NCBI RefSeq assembly: GCF_036014015.1
Contig: NZ_CP107905.1
Coordinates: forward strand, 1,302,001 to 1,366,000
Source: Streptomyces sp. NBC_00457
Lineage (GTDB): Bacteria > Actinomycetota > Actinomycetes > Streptomycetales > Streptomycetaceae
DNA: 64,000 nt
Reading direction: 5' to 3'
Shown here: piece by piece, positions 51,501 to 64,000 of the stretch
How the letters are laid out: every line of letters begins with the position of its first letter
How positions within the stretch are numbered: the first letter of the stretch is position 1
The notes under the pieces: model-generated
What the model was told of the DNA's origin: nothing
Database searches by the model: none
What the model saw: only the letters and a program-made list of their open reading frames with translations
Translations under genes and position numbers: made by a program

Positions 51501-52019
51501 TCTTCGGGCAGTCCGGCGCCGCCCTGGCCGTCGAAGGTGCGGGCGCGGACCTGTGGGGCGGCACCAACCAGTTCGGCGCCATCTACCGTCCCGGCGCCTT
51601 CGGACCCGACGCCACCGCCACAGTCACCGTCACCTCCCAGGACCCCACCGGCGGCTGGGCCCGCGCGGGACTGATCGTGCGCAACGACCTGTCCACGGAC
51701 GGGTCGGCGGGTTACGTCAACCTGGGGGTGACGCCGTCCAACGGCTGCGTCCTGTCCTGGGGACTCCGGGGCGAACGGCACCTTCGACTCCATCCGGCAG
51801 GCCGGCCCGTTCACCGCCCCGGTCCACCTGCGGCTGACCCGCACCGGCGGCACCTACACCGGCGAGGCGAGCACCGACGGCACGACCTGGACCACGATCG
51901 GTACCGCCACGCCCGGCGGCGTCGCGCAAGCGCAGGACGTGGGCGTCTTCATGACTGCCGCGAACGGCTGGACCGACACGCGGGGCATCGCGGACTTCGA
52001 GCACTTCACCGTCTCCTGA
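51501..52019 (+). pseudogene. 5'-truncated and frameshifted secreted-enzyme tail
   Basis: The frame opens at FGQSGAALAVEGAGADLWGG and continues to YVNLGVTPSNGCVLSW, a concanavalin-like domain found at the C terminus of secreted Streptomyces glycoside hydrolases. At about 51759 an extra G in TGGGGAC shifts the frame; the continuation reads SGANGTFDSIRQAGPF and ends at a TGA at 52017-52019 ([11 protein letters not shown]). The missing 5' end plus the frameshift show that the gene is dead. Confidence 0.75.
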
Positions 52020-52149
52020 CACCCGAGCACTCCCAGAGAGTGACGCGGGGCGACCATCCGGACGCGAGCGCGCGAGGCGGGTGTCCGGGTGGTGGTCCGC
52101 TGGGGTGGCCTCGGAAATCCGGGGCGGCCCACGCGAAGGAGACAACGGC

Positions 52150-52542
52150 ATGTTCGGACAGTCGAAGGCGTTCAGCGGCTTCTCGGTCGACGACCTCGGC
52201 AAGGCCCGCCAGTTCTACGGCGAGACGCTCGGCCTCCCGGTGGAGGAGAGCGGGGAAGGCGACATGAGGATGCTCACGATCAAGCTGGGCAGCGGCGCCA
52301 GTGTCTTCGTCTACCCCAAGGACAACCACACACCCGCGAGCTTCACGATCCTGAACTTCCCCGTGGACGACATCGAGGCGGCCGTCGACGGGCTGGCGCA
52401 GCGCGGCGTGACCATGGAGCGCTACCCCGAGTTCGGGTCCGACGACAAGGGCATCGTCCGGGGCCCCGAGGGCGGCCCGACGGCGATCGCCTGGTTCAAG
52501 GACCCGGCGGGCAACGTCCTGTCCGTGCTTCAGGAGAACTGA
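52150..52542 (+). CDS. VOC-family (glyoxalase-like) protein
   Basis: A 130-residue vicinal-oxygen-chelate protein with the repeated beta-alpha-beta modules: [20 protein letters not shown] and ETLGLPVEE in the first half, [20 protein letters not shown] and [15 protein letters not shown] in the second. Members include glyoxalases, dioxygenases and resistance proteins; no full metal-ligand set can be assigned. ATG at 52150 is well placed after AAGGAGACAACGGC. It stands alone between pseudogene debris and an interspersed repeat. Confidence 0.88.
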   Translation: MFGQSKAFSGFSVDDLGKARQFYGETLGLPVEESGEGDMRMLTIKLGSGASVFVYPKDNHTPASFTILNFPVDDIEAAVDGLAQRGVTMERYPEFGSDDKGIVRGPEGGPTAIAWFKDPAGNVLSVLQEN

Positions 52543-52567
52543 GATTCAGGAGAACTGGGCCGTCGCC

Positions 52568-52626
52568 GAGCGCCCCTGAGGGGCGCGGGGAACTGCGCGA
52601 CAAGCCACGACGTACCCGCAGCCGGT
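52568..52626. repeat. GC-rich interspersed repeat of a Streptomyces type
   Basis: The block from AGCGCCCCTGAGGGGCGCGG through GAACTGCGCGACAAGCC to ACCCGCAGCCGG matches, from memory, a short intergenic sequence found many times in Streptomyces chromosomes. Its first part forms a hairpin, CGCCCC-TGA-GGGGCG. It follows the VOC gene and may terminate it. Copy number could not be checked here. Confidence 0.6.
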
Positions 52627-52659
52627 TGACAACGAATCGCGGCATCCCCTGTCAGACAC

Positions 52660-55275
<2,616 letters not shown>

Positions 55276-56262
55276 CTACTTGATCCAGGCGTCCACCTTG
55301 TCGCGGTTGGCCGCGACCCACTTCTCGGCCGCCGCCTCGGGGGTCATCTTGTCCACCGCGATGTACTTGGCCACGACGTTCTGGTCGTCGTTCGTCCAGG
55401 TGAAGTTCTTCACCAGGTCATAGGCCGGGCTGCCCGACTCGGCGAACTTCTTGCTGACGATCTTGTCGAGCTTGTACACGGGGTAGTCGCAGGCGACCTT
55501 CTCGGCGTCGGCGTCACAGCCCGCCTTGTACTCCGGCAGCTTGATCTTCTTCAGTGGCACCTCGGACATGAACCACTGCGGCTCGTAGAAGTAGCCGATC
55601 ACCCATTCCTTGTTCTTCTCCGCCTTGCGGAAGGCCTGGATGAGAGCGGTCTCACTGCCCGCGTACACGACCTTGTAGTCCAGCTTCAGGTTCTTCACCA
55701 GAGCCTCGTCGTTGGTGACGAACGACGGGTCACCGTCGAGGAGTTGGCCCTTGCCGCCGGACTCGGACGTCTTGAACTTCGCCGCGTACTTGTTGAGGTT
55801 GTTCCAGTCGAGGATGTCCGGGTGCGCCTCGGCCAGCCACGGCGGCACATACCAGCCGATGAGGCCTTCGTTGCCGGTCGCGCCGGCGTCGACGGCGGTC
55901 TTCTGGTCGGTGATGTACTTCTTCTTCAGGTCGTCGTGGCCCCAGTTCTCGACGACGGCATCGACCTCGCCCGTCCCGAAGCCCTGCCAGGCGATCTCTT
56001 CCTTCAGGTCCTTCTTGGTGACCTTGCAGCCGAGATCCTTCTCCGCGACATGGGCGAGGACGGCCGCGTTGGCCTCGTAGCCCACCCACGGGTTGACCGC
56101 GAGGTTGAAGGTGTCGCACTTGTCGGAGCCGGCCGAGCCGCCGGCGTCCGAGGAACTGTCGCCGACCTTCGTACCGCCGCAGGCGGACAGGGTCAGTCCG
56201 ATAACAGCTGCGCCCGCTATGCCGGCCACGCCGACTCTCCACTGTCTTGCTTGCCTTGCCAT
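55276..56262 (-). CDS. Glycine betaine ABC transporter binding lipoprotein
   Basis: A 328-residue OpuAC/ProX-type binding protein with a lipoprotein signal (AAVIGLTLSAC). Typical segments are FNLAVNPWVGYEANAAVLA, DAVVENWGHDDLKKKYI and WVIGYFYEPQWF; Trp/Tyr residues of this kind form the quaternary-ammonium cage. It delivers betaine or choline to the fused permease encoded 15 bases upstream. It is the last gene of the three-gene import operon, ending at a strong hairpin. Confidence 0.93.
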   Translation of the reverse strand: MARQARQWRVGVAGIAGAAVIGLTLSACGGTKVGDSSSDAGGSAGSDKCDTFNLAVNPWVGYEANAAVLAHVAEKDLGCKVTKKDLKEEIAWQGFGTGEVDAVVENWGHDDLKKKYITDQKTAVDAGATGNEGLIGWYVPPWLAEAHPDILDWNNLNKYAAKFKTSESGGKGQLLDGDPSFVTNDEALVKNLKLDYKVVYAGSETALIQAFRKAEKNKEWVIGYFYEPQWFMSEVPLKKIKLPEYKAGCDADAEKVACDYPVYKLDKIVSKKFAESGSPAYDLVKNFTWTNDDQNVVAKYIAVDKMTPEAAAEKWVAANRDKVDAWIK

Positions 56263-56277
56263 GGTCAGTTGCTCCTT

Positions 56278-58280
56278 TTATGCACTGGTGCGTCGCGCCG
56301 CTGCCTGAGTGATCCGGTCGAACATGACTCCGAGAAGGACGATGGCCAGCCCCGCGGCGAGCCCCTTCCCGTACAGCTGTCCCTGTGAGAAGCCGGCCAC
56401 GACGTCGTAGCCGAGAGCGCCTGCCCCCACCAGGCCGCCCACCACAACCATCGACAGCACGTAGATGAGGCCCTGGTTGGTCGCGAGAGTCAGGGCGCCG
56501 CGTGCCATCGGCAGTTGGACCTTGGTGATGATCTGCCAGGTGTTGCACCCGGCTGAGGTGGCCGCCTCCACGGTGGTGGCGGGCACGTTCCGAACCCCGT
56601 CCGCGATGATCTTCGTGGCCACGGGAGCCGCGTACACGATCGCGGCGACGATCGCTGTGAAGCGGGTCGCGCCGAACAGCGCCAGGAACGGTACGAGATA
56701 GACGAACGGCGGCATGACCTGCGCCGCGTCCAGGGTGGGCCGCATCAGCCGGTCCACCAGCGGGCTGCGTCCCATCCACACCCCGAAGACGATGCCGAGC
56801 AGCATCACGAGGACGGTCGCGACGGCGGTGGACGCGAGCGTCGTCATCGCGTCGGACCACACCCCGGTGCCGACGAGCAGTCCCACGCACACGACGGTGG
56901 TGATCGCGGCGCGCGGGCCGCCGAGCACCACGCCGAGTCCGATCAGGGCGGCGCCGACGAGCCACCACGGGGAGTCGGTGAGCAACGACTGGAACGGGTT
57001 GAGCAGGCCGTTGGTGATCGCGTCACGGAAGGCGTTGGTCAGACCGGACAGATTGTCCTGCGCCCAGGTGGTCGCGGTGTCCGCCGCGCTCGCGATCTTG
57101 CTTCCGGTCGTGCCCTCGCCGGGGAACTCCGCCGCCCAGAGATACGTGTGCGACATGTAGACGAGTACGGCTGTGACCGCGGCGCCCGCTCCCAGCAGGG
57201 GCCGCCGCCAGGCGAGGAACCGGCCGGACGACTTCCGGGCGGCCTCCTCGCGGGTGCTCGCCGCGGTGGTGACCCGGTCCAGGACGATCGCCAGGACGAC
57301 GATGGCGAGGCCGGCGTTGAAAGCCGTACCGACGTCGAGCGACTGGAGTGCCTGGAGGACGGTCTTGCCGAGGCCGGGCGCGTCGATCAGGGCGGTGATG
57401 GTCACCATGGCCAGGGCGGCCATGATCGACTGGTTGACGCCCATCACCACGGTCCGTTTGGACATCGGCAGCAGGACCTTGAGCAGCGCCTGCCGCTGGG
57501 TGGCGCCCATCGAGTCGGCCGCCTCGACGGTGGTCTCAGGCACCGAGCGGATGGCGTGCGCGGTGATACGGATGGCCGGCGGGGCCGCGTAGATGACGGT
57601 GGCGATGGTGGCGGAGGCGGGGCCGATGAGGAAGAACAGGGTCATCGGGGCCAGATAGACGAAGGTCGGCATCGTCTGCATGAAGTCCAGGAAGGGCGTC
57701 ACGATCCGGTTGAACCGGTCGTTGAGCCCCGCCCACACGCCCAGCGGGATCGCGAACAGCAGCGCGACGAAGACCGCGGAGAGGGTGAGCGCCAGGGTGT
57801 CCATGCTCTCCTGCCACAGGCCCTGAAGCCCGAGGAAGGTGAAGCCGGCCACCGCCAGCAGCGCCACCCGCCAGTTGCCCACGGCCCAGGAGACATAGCC
57901 GGTGATGCCGACGACGCCGAGCCAGCCGATCTGCGGGACGGGGCGGTCGCCGGAGGGCTGGGAGATCAGCTCCTGGACGAAGGTCACCAGGTTGTCGATG
58001 ACCAGCCGGATCTCGTTGAAGAAGTAGAGGAAGAGCGGGTTGGAATTGCGGTTCGCGCCGATCGAGTCGTTGAGGTCGTTGAACCACCGGTGCAGGTCGG
58101 TCAGGTCGGCCGCGGCGAGCGTCAGGGTCTGCTTGCCGCGCAGCAGGGCGAACAGCACCAGCCAGGCGACCAGGATCGCGGCCACCATCGTGCGCCGGCT
58201 GACCCGGCGGACCCGGGTGGCGGGCGGCGCGGGCTCCTGCGTCTTTTGTGGCGTCTCCGGTTTCTCCACGGCGACGGTCA

Positions 58281-58281
<1 letters not shown>
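56278..58281 (-). CDS. Glycine betaine ABC permease, two fused permease domains
   Basis: A 667-residue membrane protein holding two complete OpuAB-type permease domains in one chain. Each has an EAA coupling loop, the first VEAADSMGATQRQALLKVLL and the second VEAATSAGCNTWQIITKVQL. The two spans of each are followed by the characteristic LATNQGLIYVLSM-type motif. Usual OpuAB proteins have one domain and homodimerise; here one gene supplies both halves. ATG at 58281 shares one base with the ATPase stop; GTG at 58284 (GTGA overlap) is the alternative. Upstream of the binding protein in the same operon. Confidence 0.92.
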
Positions 58282-60858
<2,577 letters not shown>

Positions 60859-60883
60859 GCGCCAAGCCCCTCAGCTGAAATTC

Positions 60884-60898
60884 GTTGCGCATTGTGCA
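60884..60898. promoter_or_regulatory. GTTGCGCA/TTGTGCA tandem half-sites before betB
   Basis: GTTGCGCA (60884-60891) is followed directly by TTGTGCA (60892-60898), 26 bases upstream of the betB start. The first half-site is identical to that at 55138-55145 upstream of the GcvT-type gene. Confidence 0.55.
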
Positions 60899-61026
60899 TC
60901 AAATTGCTAGTGGTGGAACACCCTCGCGAATGTGCAGACATACGTCAAGGGTTTGCCGGATGACGATTCAGCACCGTCCCATCGGCCCCTTCTCTCTTGA
61001 CCGAGGCCCCTGTACGCCTGAACTAT

Positions 61027-61060
61027 GTTGCGTATCGCTCACCATGTTGTGCATTACGCA
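61027..61060. promoter_or_regulatory. GTTGCGTA ... TACGCA dyad before purU
   Basis: GTTGCGTA (61027-61034) faces TACGCA (61055-61060) with TTGTGCA (61047-61053) between them, 16 bases upstream of the chosen purU start. The site would be coding if the earlier ATG at 61025 were used, which supports the GTG at 61076. Confidence 0.5.
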
Positions 61061-61075
61061 CCGACGGAGGCCGAC

Positions 61076-61957
61076 GTGTCCCTCAAGTACCCTCGATCAC
61101 GGCCTGGCCGTGAGTACGTCCTCACCCTCTCGTGTCCCGACAGCGCGGGACTGGTCCACGCCGTGAGCGGCTTCCTTGTCCGGAACTCCGGCAACATCCT
61201 GGAGAGCCAGCAATTCGATGATCGGCTCCAGGGCCGATTCTTCATGAGGGTCCACTTCGACGTTTCCGACCCAAACGCGGATCTGGAAACTCTGCGTTAC
61301 CGATTCGGCCCCGTGGCGGAGGCCTACCGGATCTCCTGGACCCTACAGGACGCCTCGACACCGACCCGGACGCTCATCATGGTCTCCAGGTTCGGCCACT
61401 GCCTCAACGACCTGCTCTTCCGCCGGCGCACGGGCTCCCTCAACATCGAGATCCCCGCGATCGTCTCCAACCATCCCGACTTCGAGTCGCTGGCGGAGAC
61501 CTACGGCATCCCCTTCCATCACGTCCCGGTCACCAAGGACACCAAGGGCGAGGCCGAGGCGCGGCTGCTGGAGCTGGTGCGCGAGCTGGACATCGACCTG
61601 GTGGTGCTGGCCCGCTATATGCAGGTCCTCTCCGACGACCTGTGCAAGCAGCTCGAAGGGCGGGCCATCAACATCCACCACTCCTTCCTACCCAGCTTCA
61701 AGGGCGCGCGCCCGTACGAGCAGGCCTACGACCGGGGGGTGAAGCTCGTCGGCGCGACCGCGCACTACGTCACGCCCGATCTCGACGAGGGGCAGATCAT
61801 CGAGCAGGAGGTGGTCAGGGTGGACCACTCGCTCGACCCCGGAGAGCTGGTCACGGTCGGACGGGACGTCGAGGCGCAGGTGCTCGCGCACGCGGTGAAG
61901 TGGCACAGCGAGAACCGCGTGATGGTGGACGGCAACCGCACGGTGGTCTTCCGCTGA
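61076..61957 (+). CDS. purU: Formyltetrahydrofolate deformylase
   Basis: PurU of 293 residues hydrolyses 10-formyl-tetrahydrofolate to formate and tetrahydrofolate. The N-terminal ACT domain (YVLTLSCPDSAGLVHAVSGF) is followed by the formyltransferase-like domain with SRFGHCLNDLLFRRRTGSL, NIHHSFLPSFKGARPY holding the catalytic His, and the Asp in TPDLDEGQIIEQE. GTG at 61076 has GGAGG six bases upstream and gives normal length. Its place among choline/betaine genes makes sense: demethylation loads tetrahydrofolate with one-carbon units, and PurU recycles the folate. Followed by a hairpin at 61972-62000. Confidence 0.95.
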   Translation: MSLKYPRSRPGREYVLTLSCPDSAGLVHAVSGFLVRNSGNILESQQFDDRLQGRFFMRVHFDVSDPNADLETLRYRFGPVAEAYRISWTLQDASTPTRTLIMVSRFGHCLNDLLFRRRTGSLNIEIPAIVSNHPDFESLAETYGIPFHHVPVTKDTKGEAEARLLELVRELDIDLVVLARYMQVLSDDLCKQLEGRAINIHHSFLPSFKGARPYEQAYDRGVKLVGATAHYVTPDLDEGQIIEQEVVRVDHSLDPGELVTVGRDVEAQVLAHAVKWHSENRVMVDGNRTVVFR

Positions 61958-61971
61958 GCCGCACATGACCG

Positions 61972-62000
61972 AGGGCGGGACCGGACTCCGGCCCCGCCCT
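61972..62000. terminator. Terminator hairpin between purU and choline dehydrogenase
   Basis: AGGGCGGG (61972-61979) pairs with CCCGCCCT (61993-62000), with CCGG/CCGG pairing inside. It lies in the 75-base gap between the converging purU and choline dehydrogenase genes and can stop both. Confidence 0.8.
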
Positions 62001-62032
62001 TGTCGTATACGACGATCGATGCCGTCGTAGGT

Positions 62033-63709
62033 CTACCCGGTCTGCTTCTCAGCGTCACGGAGCCGGTAGTACGCGGCCTTGGAGGCGGCCAGCGGCTGCT
62101 TGCCGAGGATCAGGTCGGCGGCCTTCTCGGCGATCATCATCACCGGGGCGTAGATGTTGCCGTTGGTGACGTACGGCATCACCGACGCGTCGACGACACG
62201 CAGACCCTCGACGCCGTGCACGCGCATGCTCTCCGGGTCGACGACTGCCATCTCGTCGGCGGAGGTGCCCATCTTGCAGGTGCAGGACGGGTGTAGCGCG
62301 GTCTCGCCCTCCTTGGCGACCCAGTCGAGGATCTCCTCGTCCGAATCCACCGTGGGTCCGGGCGAGATCTCCCCGTCGTTGTACGGGGCCATCGCGGGCT
62401 GGTTGAGCAGCTTGCGGGCGACGCGGATGGCCTCGACCCACTCGCGCCGGTCCTGCTCGGTGGAGAGGTAGTTGAAGCGCAGCGCCGGGTGCTCGCGCGG
62501 GTCCTTGCTCTTGATCTTCACCGAGCCGATCGCGTCGGAGTACATGGGCCCCACGTGCACCTGGTAGCCATGGCCGCCGGCCGGCGAGGAGCCGTCGTAG
62601 CGGACCGCGATGGGCAGGAAGTGGAACATCAGGTTGGGGTAGTCCACGTCCTCGTTGCTGCGGGCGAAGCCGCCCGCCTCGAAGTGGTTGGTTGCGGCGG
62701 GGCCCTTGCGGAAGAGCCACTGGAGCCCGATGAAGGGGGCGCGCCACTTCGCCATGTACGGCTGCATGGAGACCGGCTGCTTGCAGGCGTACTGGATGTA
62801 GACCTCCAGGTGGTCCTGCATGTTCTCGCCGACGCCCGGCAGATCGTGGACGACGTCGATGCCGAGGGCGCTCAGCTCCCGCGCGTTGCCCACGCCGGAG
62901 AGCTGGAGCAGCTGCGGGGAGTTGATCGCGCCGCCGCACAGGATGACTTCCTTGGCGCGGACCTGCTGGGGGGCACCCTTGCCGCGCCGGTATTCGACAC
63001 CGACGGCGCGCTTGCCCTCGAAGAGGACGCGCGTGACGAGGGCGCGTGTCCTGACGGTGAGGTTGGGCCGCTTCCTGACGGGCTTGAGGTACGCCTTCGA
63101 GGCAGACAGCCGGCGTCCGCGGTGGACGTTGCGGTCGAACTTGGCGAAGCCTTCCTGCCGGTAGCCGTTGACGTCGTCGGTGGGCGCGTAGCCCGCCTCC
63201 TCGGTGGCCTTGAGGAAGGCGCCGAACAACGGGTTGGTCGCGGGGCCGCGTTCGAGGACGAGGGGGCCGTCATGGCCTCGGAACTCGTCGTCCGGATCGG
63301 CCGCCAGGCAGTTCTCCATCCGCCGGAAGTACGGCAGACAGTGCGCGTAGTCCCAGGTCTCCATGCCCGGATCGGCCGCCCAGCGCTCGTAGTCCATGGG
63401 GTTGCCGCGCTGGAAGATCATGCCGTTGATGCTGCTGGAGCCGCCCAGCACCTTGCCGCGCGCGTGGTAGACGCGCCGGCCCCCCATGTGGGGCTCGGGT
63501 TCCGACTCGTACTTCCAGTCGTAGAAGCGGCTGCCGATCGGATAGGTCAGCGCGGCGGGCATCTGGATGAAGACGTCCCACGGGTGGTCGGAGCGGCCGG
63601 CCTCCAGGACCAGCACCTGGTTCGCCGGGTCCGCGGAGAGTCTGTTCGCCAGCGCACTGCCGGCCGATCCACCGCCGACGATGACGAAGTCGTACTGCAG
63701 GGGAGCCAT
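62033..63709 (-). CDS. betA: Choline dehydrogenase-like GMC oxidoreductase
   Basis: A 558-residue GMC flavoprotein, the size of E. coli BetA. It has the FAD motif [20 protein letters not shown], the GMC signatures [15 protein letters not shown] and [16 protein letters not shown], and the C-terminal [10 protein letters not shown] ... [15 protein letters not shown]. It would oxidise choline to betaine aldehyde for the betB product. ATG at 63709 follows ACGAGGCACC; the open frame reaching 63829 would run through the operator. Divergent from the IclR regulator. Substrate choline is inferred from neighbours; other alcohols are possible. Confidence 0.9.
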   Translation of the reverse strand: MAPLQYDFVIVGGGSAGSALANRLSADPANQVLVLEAGRSDHPWDVFIQMPAALTYPIGSRFYDWKYESEPEPHMGGRRVYHARGKVLGGSSSINGMIFQRGNPMDYERWAADPGMETWDYAHCLPYFRRMENCLAADPDDEFRGHDGPLVLERGPATNPLFGAFLKATEEAGYAPTDDVNGYRQEGFAKFDRNVHRGRRLSASKAYLKPVRKRPNLTVRTRALVTRVLFEGKRAVGVEYRRGKGAPQQVRAKEVILCGGAINSPQLLQLSGVGNARELSALGIDVVHDLPGVGENMQDHLEVYIQYACKQPVSMQPYMAKWRAPFIGLQWLFRKGPAATNHFEAGGFARSNEDVDYPNLMFHFLPIAVRYDGSSPAGGHGYQVHVGPMYSDAIGSVKIKSKDPREHPALRFNYLSTEQDRREWVEAIRVARKLLNQPAMAPYNDGEISPGPTVDSDEEILDWVAKEGETALHPSCTCKMGTSADEMAVVDPESMRVHGVEGLRVVDASVMPYVTNGNIYAPVMMIAEKAADLILGKQPLAASKAAYYRLRDAEKQTG

Positions 63710-63778
63710 GGTGCCTCGTCTCGCTCGCGCCGTAGATACGCGAGGCATGCTAGTACCAGTAGCGCTATACGCACTAGG

Positions 63779-63832
63779 TTGCGAACCACGCAACCTACGG
63801 CTCCCGAGTTTCGGCTCTGTTGCTTGCAACGC
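63779..63832. promoter_or_regulatory. Two palindromes between choline dehydrogenase and IclR genes
   Basis: GGTTGCG-N5-CGCAACC (63779-63797) is a perfect 7-base inverted repeat, and GTTGC-TT-GCAAC (63821-63832) is a second palindrome. Both carry the GTTGC core seen before the GcvT-type, betB and purU genes. They suit binding by the divergent IclR-type regulator, giving autoregulation and control of choline dehydrogenase. Confidence 0.7.
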
Positions 63833-63860
63833 TGTTGTTTACTACGCGTATAGTTTTACT

Positions 63861-64000
63861 GTGAGCAACCACAGCCAAGACACCGAAACGTCAAGTTCGC
63901 AGGCCGGCGGAGTGCAGTCGGTCGACCGCGCCATCAGCGTCCTGGAGATCCTGGCCCAGCGTGGCGAGGCAGGGGTCAGCGAGGTGGCGGCCGAGATCGA
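63861..64000 (+). CDS. IclR-family regulator, N-terminal part (runs off window)
   Basis: About 46 residues are visible. After a polar start (SNHSQDTETSSSQAGG) comes VQSVDRAISVLEILAQRG, the hallmark N terminus of IclR winged-helix repressors, then the second helix (VSEVAAEI). The rest, including the effector domain, is outside the window. GTG start at 63861 has no strong ribosome site. Its position next to choline dehydrogenase, and the repeated GTTGCG sites before the betaine genes, make it the probable regulator of the whole choline/betaine region. Confidence 0.85.
   Translation, partial: MSNHSQDTETSSSQAGGVQSVDRAISVLEILAQRGEAGVSEVAAEI

Noticed and set aside
51759..51763. Frameshift in the secreted-enzyme tail as a mere sequencing error
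   Set aside because: An error in a G run cannot be excluded, but the gene also lacks its whole 5' part, so it is dead either way.
61025..61075. Earlier ATG start for purU
   Set aside because: It would place the GTTGCGTA...TACGCA dyad inside the coding region and add 17 residues before the ACT domain; GTG 61076 has GGAGG at good spacing.

Overview
The window is high-G+C DNA with GTG starts, many 1- and 4-base stop/start overlaps and secreted enzymes carrying PKD, CBM6 and ricin-B modules. A sugar ABC importer without its own ATPase and a GC-rich interspersed repeat of a type common in Streptomyces point to Streptomyces or a close relative. No rRNA, tRNA or CRISPR array was seen. All functional calls are by reading motifs; no database search was run.

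Layout. (A) 1-21670: a large acyl-CoA catabolic island. It holds five acyl-CoA dehydrogenases (two adjacent and probably heteromeric), an enoyl-CoA hydratase, a class III CoA-transferase, three SDRs, a thiolase/DUF35 pair, a PaaK-like ligase with a small ANL-like partner, EtfBA, a GNAT-acyl-CoA synthetase fusion, a luciferase-like oxidoreductase, a hotdog thioesterase and a DoxX protein. Its divergent promoter regions carry AT-rich palindromes unlike the surrounding DNA. The substrate is unknown; the set resembles side-chain or ring degradation of a cyclic or branched acyl-CoA. (B) 21965-28136: three secreted carbohydrate enzymes (PQQ-type sugar dehydrogenase, ThuA plus 3-keto-disaccharide hydrolase, GH43-like), linked by a 481-bp duplication that spans a lectin tail and the next gene's signal peptide. 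(C) 28123-39903: an alpha-mannan locus. LacI regulator, ROK protein, mannose-6-phosphate isomerase, ABC importer, GH76 and GH38 are arranged around a divergent promoter with two matching LacI-type operators. (D) 39927-41515: quinone oxidoreductase and TetR, divergent, sharing one palindrome.

(E) 41563-44671: a mobile region. It has an IS5-type element with a frameshifted transposase and a passenger gene, a secreted lipase of lower G+C, and remnants of an ISAs1-like transposase, a PIN gene and a second IS end. (F) 44727-50169: a two-component system divergent from a two-permease plus ATPase FtsX-type ABC system. (G) 50233-52542: a double-hotdog thioesterase, a deletion scar joining two truncated genes, and a VOC protein. 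(H) 52660-64000: choline/glycine betaine uptake and catabolism. It contains a GcvT-type demethylating oxidoreductase, a betaine ABC importer, betaine aldehyde dehydrogenase, PurU, choline dehydrogenase and the start of an IclR regulator. A GTTGCG half-site recurs in its intergenic regions and suggests one regulon.

How they work together. In H, choline would be oxidised to betaine and demethylated, with one-carbon units released through folate and PurU. In C, GH76 would cut mannan outside the cell, the importer would take up oligomannosides, GH38 would release mannose, and ROK and ManA would feed it into glycolysis.
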